A stretch of DNA of 8,317 nucleotides from an uncultured Eggerthellaceae bacterium (GTDB lineage: Bacteria; Actinomycetota; Coriobacteriia; Coriobacteriales; Eggerthellaceae), in contig CAKUDT010000048.1 in NCBI GenBank assembly GCA_934645125.1, positions 1 to 8,317 of the forward strand, given 5' to 3'. The translations under genes were made by a program, and so were the position numbers. Shown here piece by piece: positions 1 through 5,294 of the stretch (the first letter of the stretch is position 1; each line of letters opens with the position of its first letter). The notes below the pieces were generated by a model. The model was not told where the DNA came from. It made no database searches and worked only from the letters and a program-made list of their open reading frames with translations.

Positions 1-2
1 TG

Positions 3-908
3 GCGAGCGAAGATTTGAGCGATTCGGAGCTCGATGAAATCATTTACGAGATTGAACTCAAAGGGTCAAATGCTGGCGAAGCTGAGATAACGCGCCAAAG
101 GATTTTACAGAGTGAATATCATGCTCTTTGCGGCGAAGACCATGATGGCAAGGATTTCAAGACGGAACATGTTGCTGTGCCTGATGGGTACGAGCGGCTG
201 ATTGAGGATGTAGTCCTTGTAAAAAGGCTCCGTGAGGTAATGGCTTTGGAGGGTTTTCGTAGAATTTCGCCCGAGCCCACGGGGCCGAGCAGGGATATGT
301 CTCCTCTTTCCAAAGGGAAGCTTGATTGGCTGCCCGGCATTGAACTTTTGGGAGAAGGCGTCTTCATCAAGTTCAGAGATGATGCCATAGGGAATTGGGA
401 GCACCGTGTGGGCTCCCGCTATGAAACAATGTCGCAAAGGCTTTCGGCAAGCAATGTTAGGTGCGACAGCTTCTCGCCTCAATATGTTTTACTGCATACG
501 TTTGCGCATGCCCTTATGCGACAGCTAGCCATGGAATGCGGATATACCGCATCTTCCCTTAGCGAGAGAATCTACTCAACGTATCCTGATGATAAGTACA
601 GGATGGCGGGCGTTTTGCTCTACACCTCATCCTCCGATTCCGATGGTAGTTTAGGCGGATTGGTCAGGCGGGGCTGTCCGGAAAATCTCAAAGTCACGCT
701 TGATGAGGCCCTTGCGGGCGCCGGGTGGTGCTCCTCCGATCCCCTTTGCTCCGAGGCACAGGGCCAAGGGTATAAGGGCTTGAACTATGCGGCTTGTCAC
801 GCTTGCATGCTCTTGCCGGAGACGAGCTGCGAGATGCGAAATTGCTTGCTTGATAGGGTTGCCCTTGTGGGCTTGCCGGACGAGCAAGACTTGGGCTTCT
901 TTTCCTAG
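3..908 (+). CDS. drmB: DrmB-like DUF1998 protein of a DISARM defence system, C-terminal part
   Basis: The gene runs in from the left edge: the frame is open back to base 3, and the TTG at 15 has no ribosome site, so the true start lies outside. About 300 residues are visible, whereas DrmB proteins are usually over 500. Counting from the TTG at 15, the DUF1998 signature is clear: HTFAH at 161-165, then a CGY and SERIY block at 175-187, a GSLGGL stretch at 211-216, and a cysteine cluster (C239, C245, C261, C264, C272, C277) that probably binds zinc and includes ACHACMLLPETSCE. The protein ends in GFF, as I recall for DrmB. In DISARM, DrmB works with the helicase DrmA to recognise and block incoming phage DNA. 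Genes for DrmA and the methylase would be expected upstream; no DrmC-like gene follows. DUF1998 also occurs in MrfA-type helicases, but the HTFAH to ERIY segment fits DrmB better. Confidence 0.85.
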   Translation, partial: ASEDLSDSELDEIIYEIELKGSNAGEAEITRQRILQSEYHALCGEDHDGKDFKTEHVAVPDGYERLIEDVVLVKRLREVMALEGFRRISPEPTGPSRDMSPLSKGKLDWLPGIELLGEGVFIKFRDDAIGNWEHRVGSRYETMSQRLSASNVRCDSFSPQYVLLHTFAHALMRQLAMECGYTASSLSERIYSTYPDDKYRMAGVLLYTSSSDSDGSLGGLVRRGCPENLKVTLDEALAGAGWCSSDPLCSEAQGQGYKGLNYAACHACMLLPETSCEMRNCLLDRVALVGLPDEQDLGFFS

Positions 909-976
909 GGGTTGCGTTGCTCAATTTCGATGGAACGGGTGCGCTTATTGATCCGAAACTCGTGCAATGTTGTTGG

Positions 977-1010
977 GCGGTAGCGGAGCCAATAAAGCGA
1001 GCGCTACCGC
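977..1010 (+). terminator. Hairpin after drmB, possible transcription terminator
   Basis: GCGGTAGCG at 977-985 is the exact reverse complement of CGCTACCGC at 1002-1010, giving a GC-rich 9-bp stem with a 16-nt loop about 70 bp past the drmB stop. No T-run follows, so it is not a classic intrinsic terminator; it may end transcription weakly or protect the 3' end of the message. Confidence 0.35.
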
Positions 1011-1220
1011 ATCAAGCGTTGCGCGGATTTCGTTAAATGGCTTGTTCGGGTCAAGGGTTTTTACGCTTATAAAATAACAGCAAAATGCTTGCTGAATGAA
1101 GGGATGAAGGGATATGTTGCAAACGTTTTATTGTTTACATAATCTACATTATCAGTCGTAAAATTCAAGAAATTTTGGAAAATACCTGTTCATCGGCGTG
1201 TTGCCAGCTGGTTATTCGCG

Positions 1221-1260
1221 TAATTTGTTGACAAAAGGTGGGGTAATTTGTCAACAAATT
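1221..1260. repeat. Palindromic repeat element, copy 1 (left border of the toxin-antitoxin cassette)
   Basis: A perfect inverted repeat has arms AATTTGTTGACAAA at 1222-1235 and TTTGTCAACAAATT at 1247-1260, with an 11-bp spacer AGGTGGGGTAA. Bases 1221-1257 are identical over 37 bp to 1870-1906, in the same orientation. This copy lies about 35 bp past the toxin stop codon. It could be a REP-like 3'-end hairpin, the residue of a small mobile element (its TGTTGACA...TGTCAACA borders resemble insertion-sequence ends), or a protein-binding site. The palindrome and the repeat are directly visible; the origin is inferred. Confidence 0.85.
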
Positions 1261-1295
1261 GGTTGCAAGATTTAGTCAAGCTGCGGCGATTAGGG

Positions 1296-1565
1296 CTACT
1301 GCCTGTATACGGTGCTGCGATGTCCGATTGAAAATACTTCGATTACAAGGATGTCATCTTTGATTACGCAGAGGATGCGATAGCTGCCTACGCGGTATCT
1401 CCATTCACCTGATCTGTTGGCGGTCAAGCCCTTGCCGTGAACGCGCGGATCATCGCATCCTTCGAGATTCTTGCCTATCCAGGAAACGATGAGCTGCGCA
1501 TCAAATCGGTCCATCTTCTTGAGCTGTTTCAGCGCGGCTTTTGTGTACTGAACGTGGAAAGCCAT
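1296..1565 (-). CDS. RelE/ParE-family toxin of a type II toxin-antitoxin pair
   Basis: This encodes an 89-residue protein of the RelE fold, the usual length for the family. It starts MAFHVQYTKAALKQLKK, the typical first strand and basic helix, and ends with the core strands around WRYRVGSYRIL (58-68) and IGHRSTVYRQ (80-89). The arginines in these two segments and the penultimate-region tyrosine correspond to residues that RelE uses to cut mRNA in the ribosomal A site, so an active ribonuclease is likely; ParE-like gyrase poisons share the fold and cannot be ruled out. The ATG follows the antitoxin TAA with no gap (TAAATG), implying translational coupling and an antitoxin-first operon. Beyond its stop there is only the palindromic repeat. 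Confidence 0.88.
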   Translation of the reverse strand: MAFHVQYTKAALKQLKKMDRFDAQLIVSWIGKNLEGCDDPRVHGKGLTANRSGEWRYRVGSYRILCVIKDDILVIEVFSIGHRSTVYRQ

Positions 1566-1781
1566 TTAAAAGCCCAGCTCCAATAAGACTTGCTCATGGC
1601 TGTAGCGCGTACCGTCATCCTCTGCGATTGCCGCGCGAAGGACGGAAAGGTCGTCTTGGTCTTCGATCCTTTCGAATACAGCGTCGCGAATGAAGTCCGA
1701 GATGGTCTTTCCTTCGAAGGCGGCGTATTTACGCACGAGCAGAGCGTCGGCATCATCGACCCGCATTGTCATTGTTGCCAT
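1566..1781 (-). CDS. RelB/DUF6290-type ribbon-helix-helix antitoxin
   Basis: A 71-residue antitoxin. The frame could be read from a TTG at 1814, but the ATG at 1779-1781 is chosen because it has AGGAGG six bases upstream and because the TTG lies inside the predicted promoter and operator. Residues 3-8 (TMTMRV) form the DNA-contacting strand, followed by helix DADALLVRKYAAFEG and helix TISDFIRDAVFERIED, a ribbon-helix-helix dimer unit that binds the operator. The tail DLSVLRAAIAEDDGTRY...LLELGF matches the toxin-wrapping C-terminus of DUF6290/RelB proteins. Its roles are to neutralise the RelE-type toxin encoded directly downstream and to repress the operon. The pair sits between two direct repeats, which suggests it could have arrived as a unit. 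Confidence 0.88.
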   Translation of the reverse strand: MATMTMRVDDADALLVRKYAAFEGKTISDFIRDAVFERIEDQDDLSVLRAAIAEDDGTRYSHEQVLLELGF

Positions 1782-1787
1782 AGCGTC

Positions 1788-1793
1788 CCTCCT
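1788..1793 (-). promoter_or_regulatory. Ribosome binding site that sets the antitoxin start
   Basis: On the - strand this reads AGGAGG, within GAAAGGAGGG, six bases before the ATG at 1779-1781. It makes the upstream TTG at 1814 an unlikely start. Confidence 0.8.
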
Positions 1794-1806
1794 TTCGTCT
1801 GCAGTT

Positions 1807-1833
1807 GAATACAATGTATTCTACCATGTATTA
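1807..1833. promoter_or_regulatory. Probable autoregulatory operator of the toxin-antitoxin operon
   Basis: GAATACA at 1807-1813 and TGTATTC at 1815-1821 form a perfect 7-bp inverted repeat around a single base. A further half site, TGTATTA, lies at 1827-1833, 12 bp from the second. Repeated 6-7 bp half sites of this sort are typical targets of ribbon-helix-helix antitoxins. The palindrome covers the -10 box and the expected transcription start, so binding would block RNA polymerase. Confidence 0.65.
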
Positions 1834-1847
1834 CGCCAGGCTTTCAA
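1818..1847 (-). promoter_or_regulatory. Promoter of the toxin-antitoxin operon
   Basis: On the - strand, TTGAAA (1842-1847) and TAGAAT (1818-1823) stand 18 bp apart and match the -35 and -10 consensus at five of six and five of six bases. Transcription would start near 1811, leaving a leader of about 30 nt before the antitoxin ATG. The -10 lies in the operator palindrome, and the -35 lies in the outer end of another palindrome (1842-1869). Confidence 0.6.
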
Positions 1848-1869
1848 TGATTGCGCGTAATCATTGAAA
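1842..1869. repeat. 28-bp near-perfect palindrome beside the repeat element
   Basis: TTTCAATGATT at 1842-1852 and AATCATTGAAA at 1859-1869 are exact reverse complements around GCGCGT. It abuts copy 2 of the bracket repeat with no gap, and it contains the -35 box of the toxin-antitoxin promoter. It may be a regulator-binding site or part of the repeat element. Confidence 0.6.
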
Positions 1870-1908
1870 TAATTTGTTGACAAAAGGTGGGGTAATTTGT
1901 CAACAATT
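1870..1908. repeat. Palindromic repeat element, copy 2 (right border of the toxin-antitoxin cassette)
   Basis: Arms AATTTGTTGACAAA (1871-1884) and TTTGTCAACAATT (1896-1908) surround the same 11-bp spacer as copy 1; one A is missing from the outer right arm. The 37 bases 1870-1906 equal 1221-1257 exactly. The element directly abuts the TAA stop (1907-1909, - strand) of the 91-residue protein gene, so it may serve as the 3' hairpin of that operon or may have inserted at its end. Confidence 0.85.
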
Positions 1909-2182
1909 AATCCAGGTAGCGGGTTATCATGTCGGCGCCGAAATCGGTGATGCGGTAAAAAATGCGCAAAGCGCCAGCGTCGTCAAGATCGCAGCGCGTT
2001 TCTTCCAGAATGCCGTTTTCTTTAGCTACTGCAAGCGCATCATCAACATCGTGCAACGTTAGCAGCTTATAACTTGTGTAATTAGGTTTCAGCGCATCCA
2101 CAACATCGGCGGCGCAGCTTTCGCAATCATTCGTAAAATGCCTGATGATAGCGTAATACAACGGCTCAAGATTGTTTGCCAT
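1907..2182 (-). CDS. Small winged-helix-like protein, last gene of the phosphocholine operon
   Basis: I do not recognise a named family for this 91-residue protein. The pattern looks like a winged helix: helix LEPLYYAIIRHF, helix CAADVVDALK, a longer helix around DDALAVAKENGILEE, then strands and wing ending in LRIFYRITDFGADMITRYL. The YRIT-x-x-G ending resembles that of PadR-type regulators. Cysteines at 20 and 23 form a CxxC-like pair (CESC), with a third at 64. The ATG lies 3 bp after the transporter stop, with GGAG in the transporter's last codons as ribosome site, so it is cotranscribed and probably coupled. A role as a local regulator of amino-alcohol uptake is inference. Its stop codon touches palindromic repeat copy 2, so its C-terminus could have been altered there. 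Confidence 0.7.
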   Translation of the reverse strand: MANNLEPLYYAIIRHFTNDCESCAADVVDALKPNYTSYKLLTLHDVDDALAVAKENGILEETRCDLDDAGALRIFYRITDFGADMITRYLD

Positions 2183-2185
2183 CCC

Positions 2186-3322
2186 CTACTCCCCTCTCCT
2201 GCTGCGGAAAAGTTTACGCGGGTTAACAGCAATCAGGAAGATGCCGACTATCATAATCAGCGCGCCCGCCCACTGAATCGCGGACAACGGCGGGTAATCT
2301 GCCGCCATCCCCCCAATGTTCAACGCGCCCAGAATCACCCAGATAAAGAACGGACCCCAGAACGCATACATGCCGTTGCACGCCATGCCCAGCGCGGCGC
2401 CGCACATTGAGTTGCCTTTGTACCAAAAGCTGAAAGCAGGCATGGCAAAGAATCCCGAAATAAGGAACACGAGCATTGCAGGGCTGGTCAGAGCCGCGCT
2501 TGCAATTGCACCCAGCATTTCAACGCCGCCGCCAACAATGGCTAAAATCGGAAATACGATGAACAGCTCCAAAACACCAGCTGTCACTTGACGAATGGCG
2601 ATGCCAATGCGGTAATCAATCAGAACGGTGCCAAATCCCGCAACACAGCCTTCGAAACCCCATCCAAATGCTGCCAAAAACGCAAAGAAGCAGCTCACTA
2701 GCGCCTCGGGGCCAATGGTGCTTAAGCTTGCGCCGCCAATGGCCGCCGCCGCAAACAGACATACGATGATACCAGCCACCATGTGCGCCGAAAGCTTCTG
2801 CTTAAAGAAGATGCGACCCAATATGGCGCCGATCGCGCAGTTCAAAGCGGCAATAGGCACGATAACGCCCGGGTTTCCGCTTGCAGTTGCGGAGTTCAGG
2901 CCAATGATATACGCAATCGTCGCAAAAGGCCCGCCAATCGCAGCGCAAATCATCATGACAACGCCCGGCTTGCTGCAAAGCGTCTTGGCGAAGTCGCCCA
3001 GCTGGTGGTTTTTCGCGCATACGGCAAGCGACCATATCCCGCTTACGGTGTCATTGAGACCCGCCGCAAGCGCAGCCAGAACGAACGTGATGGTGAAAGC
3101 GGACAGCGCGGCGTTACCGCTCCCCCATTCTCCCCCGGCAAACCACTCGCCCCACACGCCTTGCGTTTCGGCAAGGGTCAGAAAGCCCGTGTAAAGGCCG
3201 TAGCAAATACCCGATGCCACAGCGAAAGCAATTCCGCGCGCAAAATACTTACGGCGTCGTTCTTCACGCAGTTCGGCGATGTGCTTATCCACCGGTGAAT
3301 CCCTTTCTGTTGGTTGCTGCAT
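2186..3322 (-). CDS. EamA/DMT-superfamily permease, probable choline or ethanolamine importer (LicB position)
   Basis: This encodes a 378-residue membrane protein with about ten hydrophobic segments (roughly 28-50, 70-90, 120-142, 150-170, 180-200, 208-230, 247-266, 281-302, 305-334, 348-366) and the two-fold EamA repeat of drug/metabolite transporters. It has a basic N-terminal tail (REERRRK) and a basic C-terminal tail (RKLFRSRR), which suggests both ends are cytoplasmic. The loop after helix 1 is long and rich in Gly and Trp (residues 51-70). It follows the LicC-LicA fusion gene after 89 bp on the same strand. In lic1 loci of Haemophilus and pneumococcus, a DMT-type LicB imports choline next to LicA and LicC, so the same role is inferred. 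Start: the ATG at 3322 has only AGGG three bases away, whereas a GTG at 3290-3292 (codon 11) has AAAGGG eight bases upstream and may be the real start. Confidence 0.8.
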   Translation of the reverse strand: MQQPTERDSPVDKHIAELREERRRKYFARGIAFAVASGICYGLYTGFLTLAETQGVWGEWFAGGEWGSGNAALSAFTITFVLAALAAGLNDTVSGIWSLAVCAKNHQLGDFAKTLCSKPGVVMMICAAIGGPFATIAYIIGLNSATASGNPGVIVPIAALNCAIGAILGRIFFKQKLSAHMVAGIIVCLFAAAAIGGASLSTIGPEALVSCFFAFLAAFGWGFEGCVAGFGTVLIDYRIGIAIRQVTAGVLELFIVFPILAIVGGGVEMLGAIASAALTSPAMLVFLISGFFAMPAFSFWYKGNSMCGAALGMACNGMYAFWGPFFIWVILGALNIGGMAADYPPLSAIQWAGALIMIVGIFLIAVNPRKLFRSRRGE

Positions 3323-3411
3323 TCGCCCTGTTCAATATAACCGTTTTTGATTTCGGTCAATTCGGGAGCGCTCATTGTTCGCAGCGCTACTATGCCTTTG
3401 CGGCTCAATCC

Positions 3412-5184
3412 TTACTGACCCTGCTCGTAAAGCACAAGCGCCTTTGCAGAGTACCGCTTTGCGTACTGGTAGTAAATCTCAAGCCATTCGCCCACGCAGT
3501 CTCCTTCAGATTCCTTCTGCAGTGCCCACACGTACCAGCACCATCCTGCCAGCGCAACGTAGGCGTAGTTATGGCGCAGCTCTTCAACCGAAGGCGTGCG
3601 TCCGAAGTAGTACGCCAACGCATTGTCGGCCTCGTCTTCTTCGAGCATGCACGTCACCACAAACGTACCGTAATCGCTTGCGTAATCGGACATGCCAGCA
3701 TATTCCCAATCGATAAGATTGAGCTTGCCATTGCTATCGCGCAGAAGGTTCAAGTTGAAAAAGTCATTGTGCGTCAGGCATTTTTCAGCGCCATCGGCTT
3801 CGGCGAATGCTTTGAGTCGTTCAGCGTCTCGCGCCATTGCTTCATAATTGTCAATCTCGATGGGCCCGTTCTCCAGAAGAAGCGCTTCGTATTTCTTGCC
3901 TTCCGCCAGATAATCGAATTCGCGATCGAGCGTTACCTCTTCCGCATGAAGGGCGCGTGCCATTTGCGCAGCTTCTTTTACCTGGTCAGGATCATGAGGA
4001 TCAAGCAGCGCCGCATTAGGGATGAAATGCGAAATCTTCCAGCCTTCGTTGGGGTTCTCGAAAATGAACGTGTTGTCAATGCCAATGCGTTTTGCCAGCT
4101 GTTGTGCGGCAACTTCGGCCTGACGATCGATCATTTTCTCGGTGCCAATGCCCGGATGACGGTAGACGTATTCGCCCGAATTCGTAGCGAAGTGGCAGCT
4201 CAGGTTCGTAAGGCCCTGCGTAAGCGGATAAACATCGTGGATTTCGGATTTCGTGCAACCCAGTACAGAGACAATGTTGTCGAAGATGGCAGACTCAATG
4301 TTTTCAAGGAACAGCGGATCGAATTCGCGCAGCTCATCCAGGGAATCGAACTCAAAAATGGTGCCGGCTTCGCAGCGGTTGATTACCATGTCCAGCTCGT
4401 CAATATGGTCAAGATAGATGGTCTCCCAAAGCTTGTATGCCGTGGCTGGATAATCGTATTCTGCTTCGAGGATTTCCACGAAACGCCGGGAAAACGCGTG
4501 ATCGAAATACGCATGGCCAATCATGTACCAGGCGTCGCTTCCGCCGATTTCGACTGACGTGATCAGGTCATCGTCGTTTGTTTGGATACACCATTCTTTC
4601 GTGGGGCCGCAAGACAGCTCGGCGGAGTAGCATGCTTTCCATTCGTACGGCGAGAAAGGATTCGTGGTGAAGTAATTGTCGGAAGAGCAAATGTAGCTGT
4701 TGCCAAGCGATTTGCGCACCGCCATGAGCGTGGAGTTGTTGTTACGCGACGCGTATTCATGATTGACCACGACTTTCACGCCGAATTTTTCCTCCAGATA
4801 GAAGAAGAGCTCCTTTTTGTAGCCAACGACAACAATAATTTCGTTGATACCTGCTTCTTGAAGCTGACGAATCTGTCGTTCAATCATGATTTCGCCGCGA
4901 ACGTTCAGCAGGCCCTTCGGCGTTTCGTAGGAAAGCGGCGCGAAACGCGACGAGAAGCCGGCAGCCATAATAATGGCGTTTTCTACGCGATAGGGCGCAA
5001 GTGCCTCAATGCCACGGGAAGTAATGCAACCATTATCAATAAGGCCGCGCTCGGTCAAACGCTGATAGGTATTCTCTATATCTGAAGCAGAGCAATCAAG
5101 CTTGTCTGCCAAAGTGTTCGTGTCCACGTTCTTGTCTTTGCTGCAAGATACAAGAACGCCGAATTCGTGCTTATTGAGTTCCAA
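3412..5184 (-). CDS. HTH-LicC-LicA fusion: regulator, phosphocholine cytidylyltransferase and choline kinase in one chain
   Basis: This 590-residue protein has three parts. Residues 1-65 look like a winged-helix DNA-binding domain (TLADKLDCSASDIENTYQRL followed by GLIDNGCITSRG). Residues 67-300 are a LicC-type nucleotidyltransferase: MAAGFSSRF at 73-81 with PKGLL at 89-93, VVGY at 119-122, metal-binding SSDN at 167-170. Residues 310-590 are a LicA-type kinase of the APH fold: QGLTNLS nucleotide loop at 323-329, catalytic HND at 472-474 with N479, and metal-binding IDWE at 491-494. The expected reactions are choline plus ATP to phosphocholine, then CTP to CDP-choline; ethanolamine is an alternative substrate. 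LicC-LicA fusions are known (Treponema LicCA), but the added N-terminal regulator domain is unusual to me. The start is TTG at 5182-5184 with GAGG seven bases upstream; an in-frame stop lies at 5206-5208. It is the first gene of a three-gene operon. No LicD or CDP-alcohol transferase is in the window. Confidence 0.88.
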   Translation of the reverse strand: MELNKHEFGVLVSCSKDKNVDTNTLADKLDCSASDIENTYQRLTERGLIDNGCITSRGIEALAPYRVENAIIMAAGFSSRFAPLSYETPKGLLNVRGEIMIERQIRQLQEAGINEIIVVVGYKKELFFYLEEKFGVKVVVNHEYASRNNNSTLMAVRKSLGNSYICSSDNYFTTNPFSPYEWKACYSAELSCGPTKEWCIQTNDDDLITSVEIGGSDAWYMIGHAYFDHAFSRRFVEILEAEYDYPATAYKLWETIYLDHIDELDMVINRCEAGTIFEFDSLDELREFDPLFLENIESAIFDNIVSVLGCTKSEIHDVYPLTQGLTNLSCHFATNSGEYVYRHPGIGTEKMIDRQAEVAAQQLAKRIGIDNTFIFENPNEGWKISHFIPNAALLDPHDPDQVKEAAQMARALHAEEVTLDREFDYLAEGKKYEALLLENGPIEIDNYEAMARDAERLKAFAEADGAEKCLTHNDFFNLNLLRDSNGKLNLIDWEYAGMSDYASDYGTFVVTCMLEEDEADNALAYYFGRTPSVEELRHNYAYVALAGWCWYVWALQKESEGDCVGEWLEIYYQYAKRYSAKALVLYEQGQ

Positions 5185-5194
5185 TTCCCCGCCT

Positions 5195-5244
5195 CTTGAA
5201 ATACTTTAAGCTTATTTTCAGGATACTTTAAGCTTTTGTTCAAG
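5195..5244 (-). repeat. Two 22-bp tandem repeats in the leader of the fusion gene
   Basis: Units at 5201-5222 and 5223-5244 agree at 19 of 22 bases; both begin ATACTTTAAGCTT on the + strand. The block is framed by inverted hexamers CTTGAA (5195-5200) and TTCAAG (5239-5244), and each unit contains the self-complementary AAGCTT. In RNA the framing hexamers and the two AAGCTT sites could pair, forming a hairpin that ends right at the GAGG ribosome site (5192-5195). The repeats are therefore either operator sites for a dimeric regulator, two helical turns apart, or a leader structure that gates translation. Confidence 0.7.
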
Positions 5245-5272
5245 ATAAAGCAAGAAGCAAGTGATTATGAAC

Positions 5273-5285
5273 ACGTATTATACGT
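5273..5285 (-). promoter_or_regulatory. TATAAT box within a 13-bp palindrome, probable -10 of the phosphocholine operon
   Basis: ACGTAT and ATACGT form a perfect inverted repeat around one base. On the - strand its centre reads TATAAT (5277-5282), a full -10 match, about 93 bp before the TTG start of the fusion gene. No recognisable -35 lies 16-18 bp upstream (the sequence there is GC-rich), so an activator may be needed. The box sits in the 110-bp spacer after the DUF1648 gene. Confidence 0.45.
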
Positions 5286-5294
5286 AGGCGGATA

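Larger units (their letters stand above)
909..1295. other. Gene-free interval between drmB and the toxin gene
   Basis: I see no convincing reading frame on either strand in these 387 bases. The interval holds a 9-bp-arm hairpin soon after the drmB stop, a short tandem pair of TGAAGGGA at 1097-1112, an AT-rich stretch around 1110-1190, and the first copy of the palindromic repeat at 1221-1260. The two genes that border it converge, so it needs no promoter, and its length is greater than that of an ordinary convergent spacer. Confidence 0.6.

Noticed and set aside
1097..1112. Tandem TGAAGGGA pair
   Set aside because: Two 8-bp units are too short to distinguish from chance in an AT-rich spacer, and there is no gene nearby for them to serve.
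1566..1814. Longer antitoxin form starting at the TTG at 1814
   Set aside because: It has no ribosome site, lies within the predicted promoter and operator, and would add 11 residues including the translated AGGAGG sequence.
2628..3298. Two overlapping + strand open frames of 171 and 188 codons
   Set aside because: Both are mirror frames of the permease gene, rich in Pro, Ala and Arg as expected from antisense reading of membrane helices.
3178..3408. A 76-codon - strand frame starting with TTG just after the fusion gene's stop, with an internal ATG at 3373-3375
   Set aside because: It overlaps the permease's N-terminal coding region in another frame, has no usable ribosome site and no family resemblance. 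The opening residues from the internal ATG look protein-like, so a short leader peptide is not fully excluded.
3214..4557. A long open frame of 447 codons on the + strand
   Set aside because: It is antisense to the fusion gene and the permease start. The opposite strand carries clear catalytic motifs (HND, IDWE, MAAGFSSRF), while this frame shows no recognisable domain and no ribosome site.
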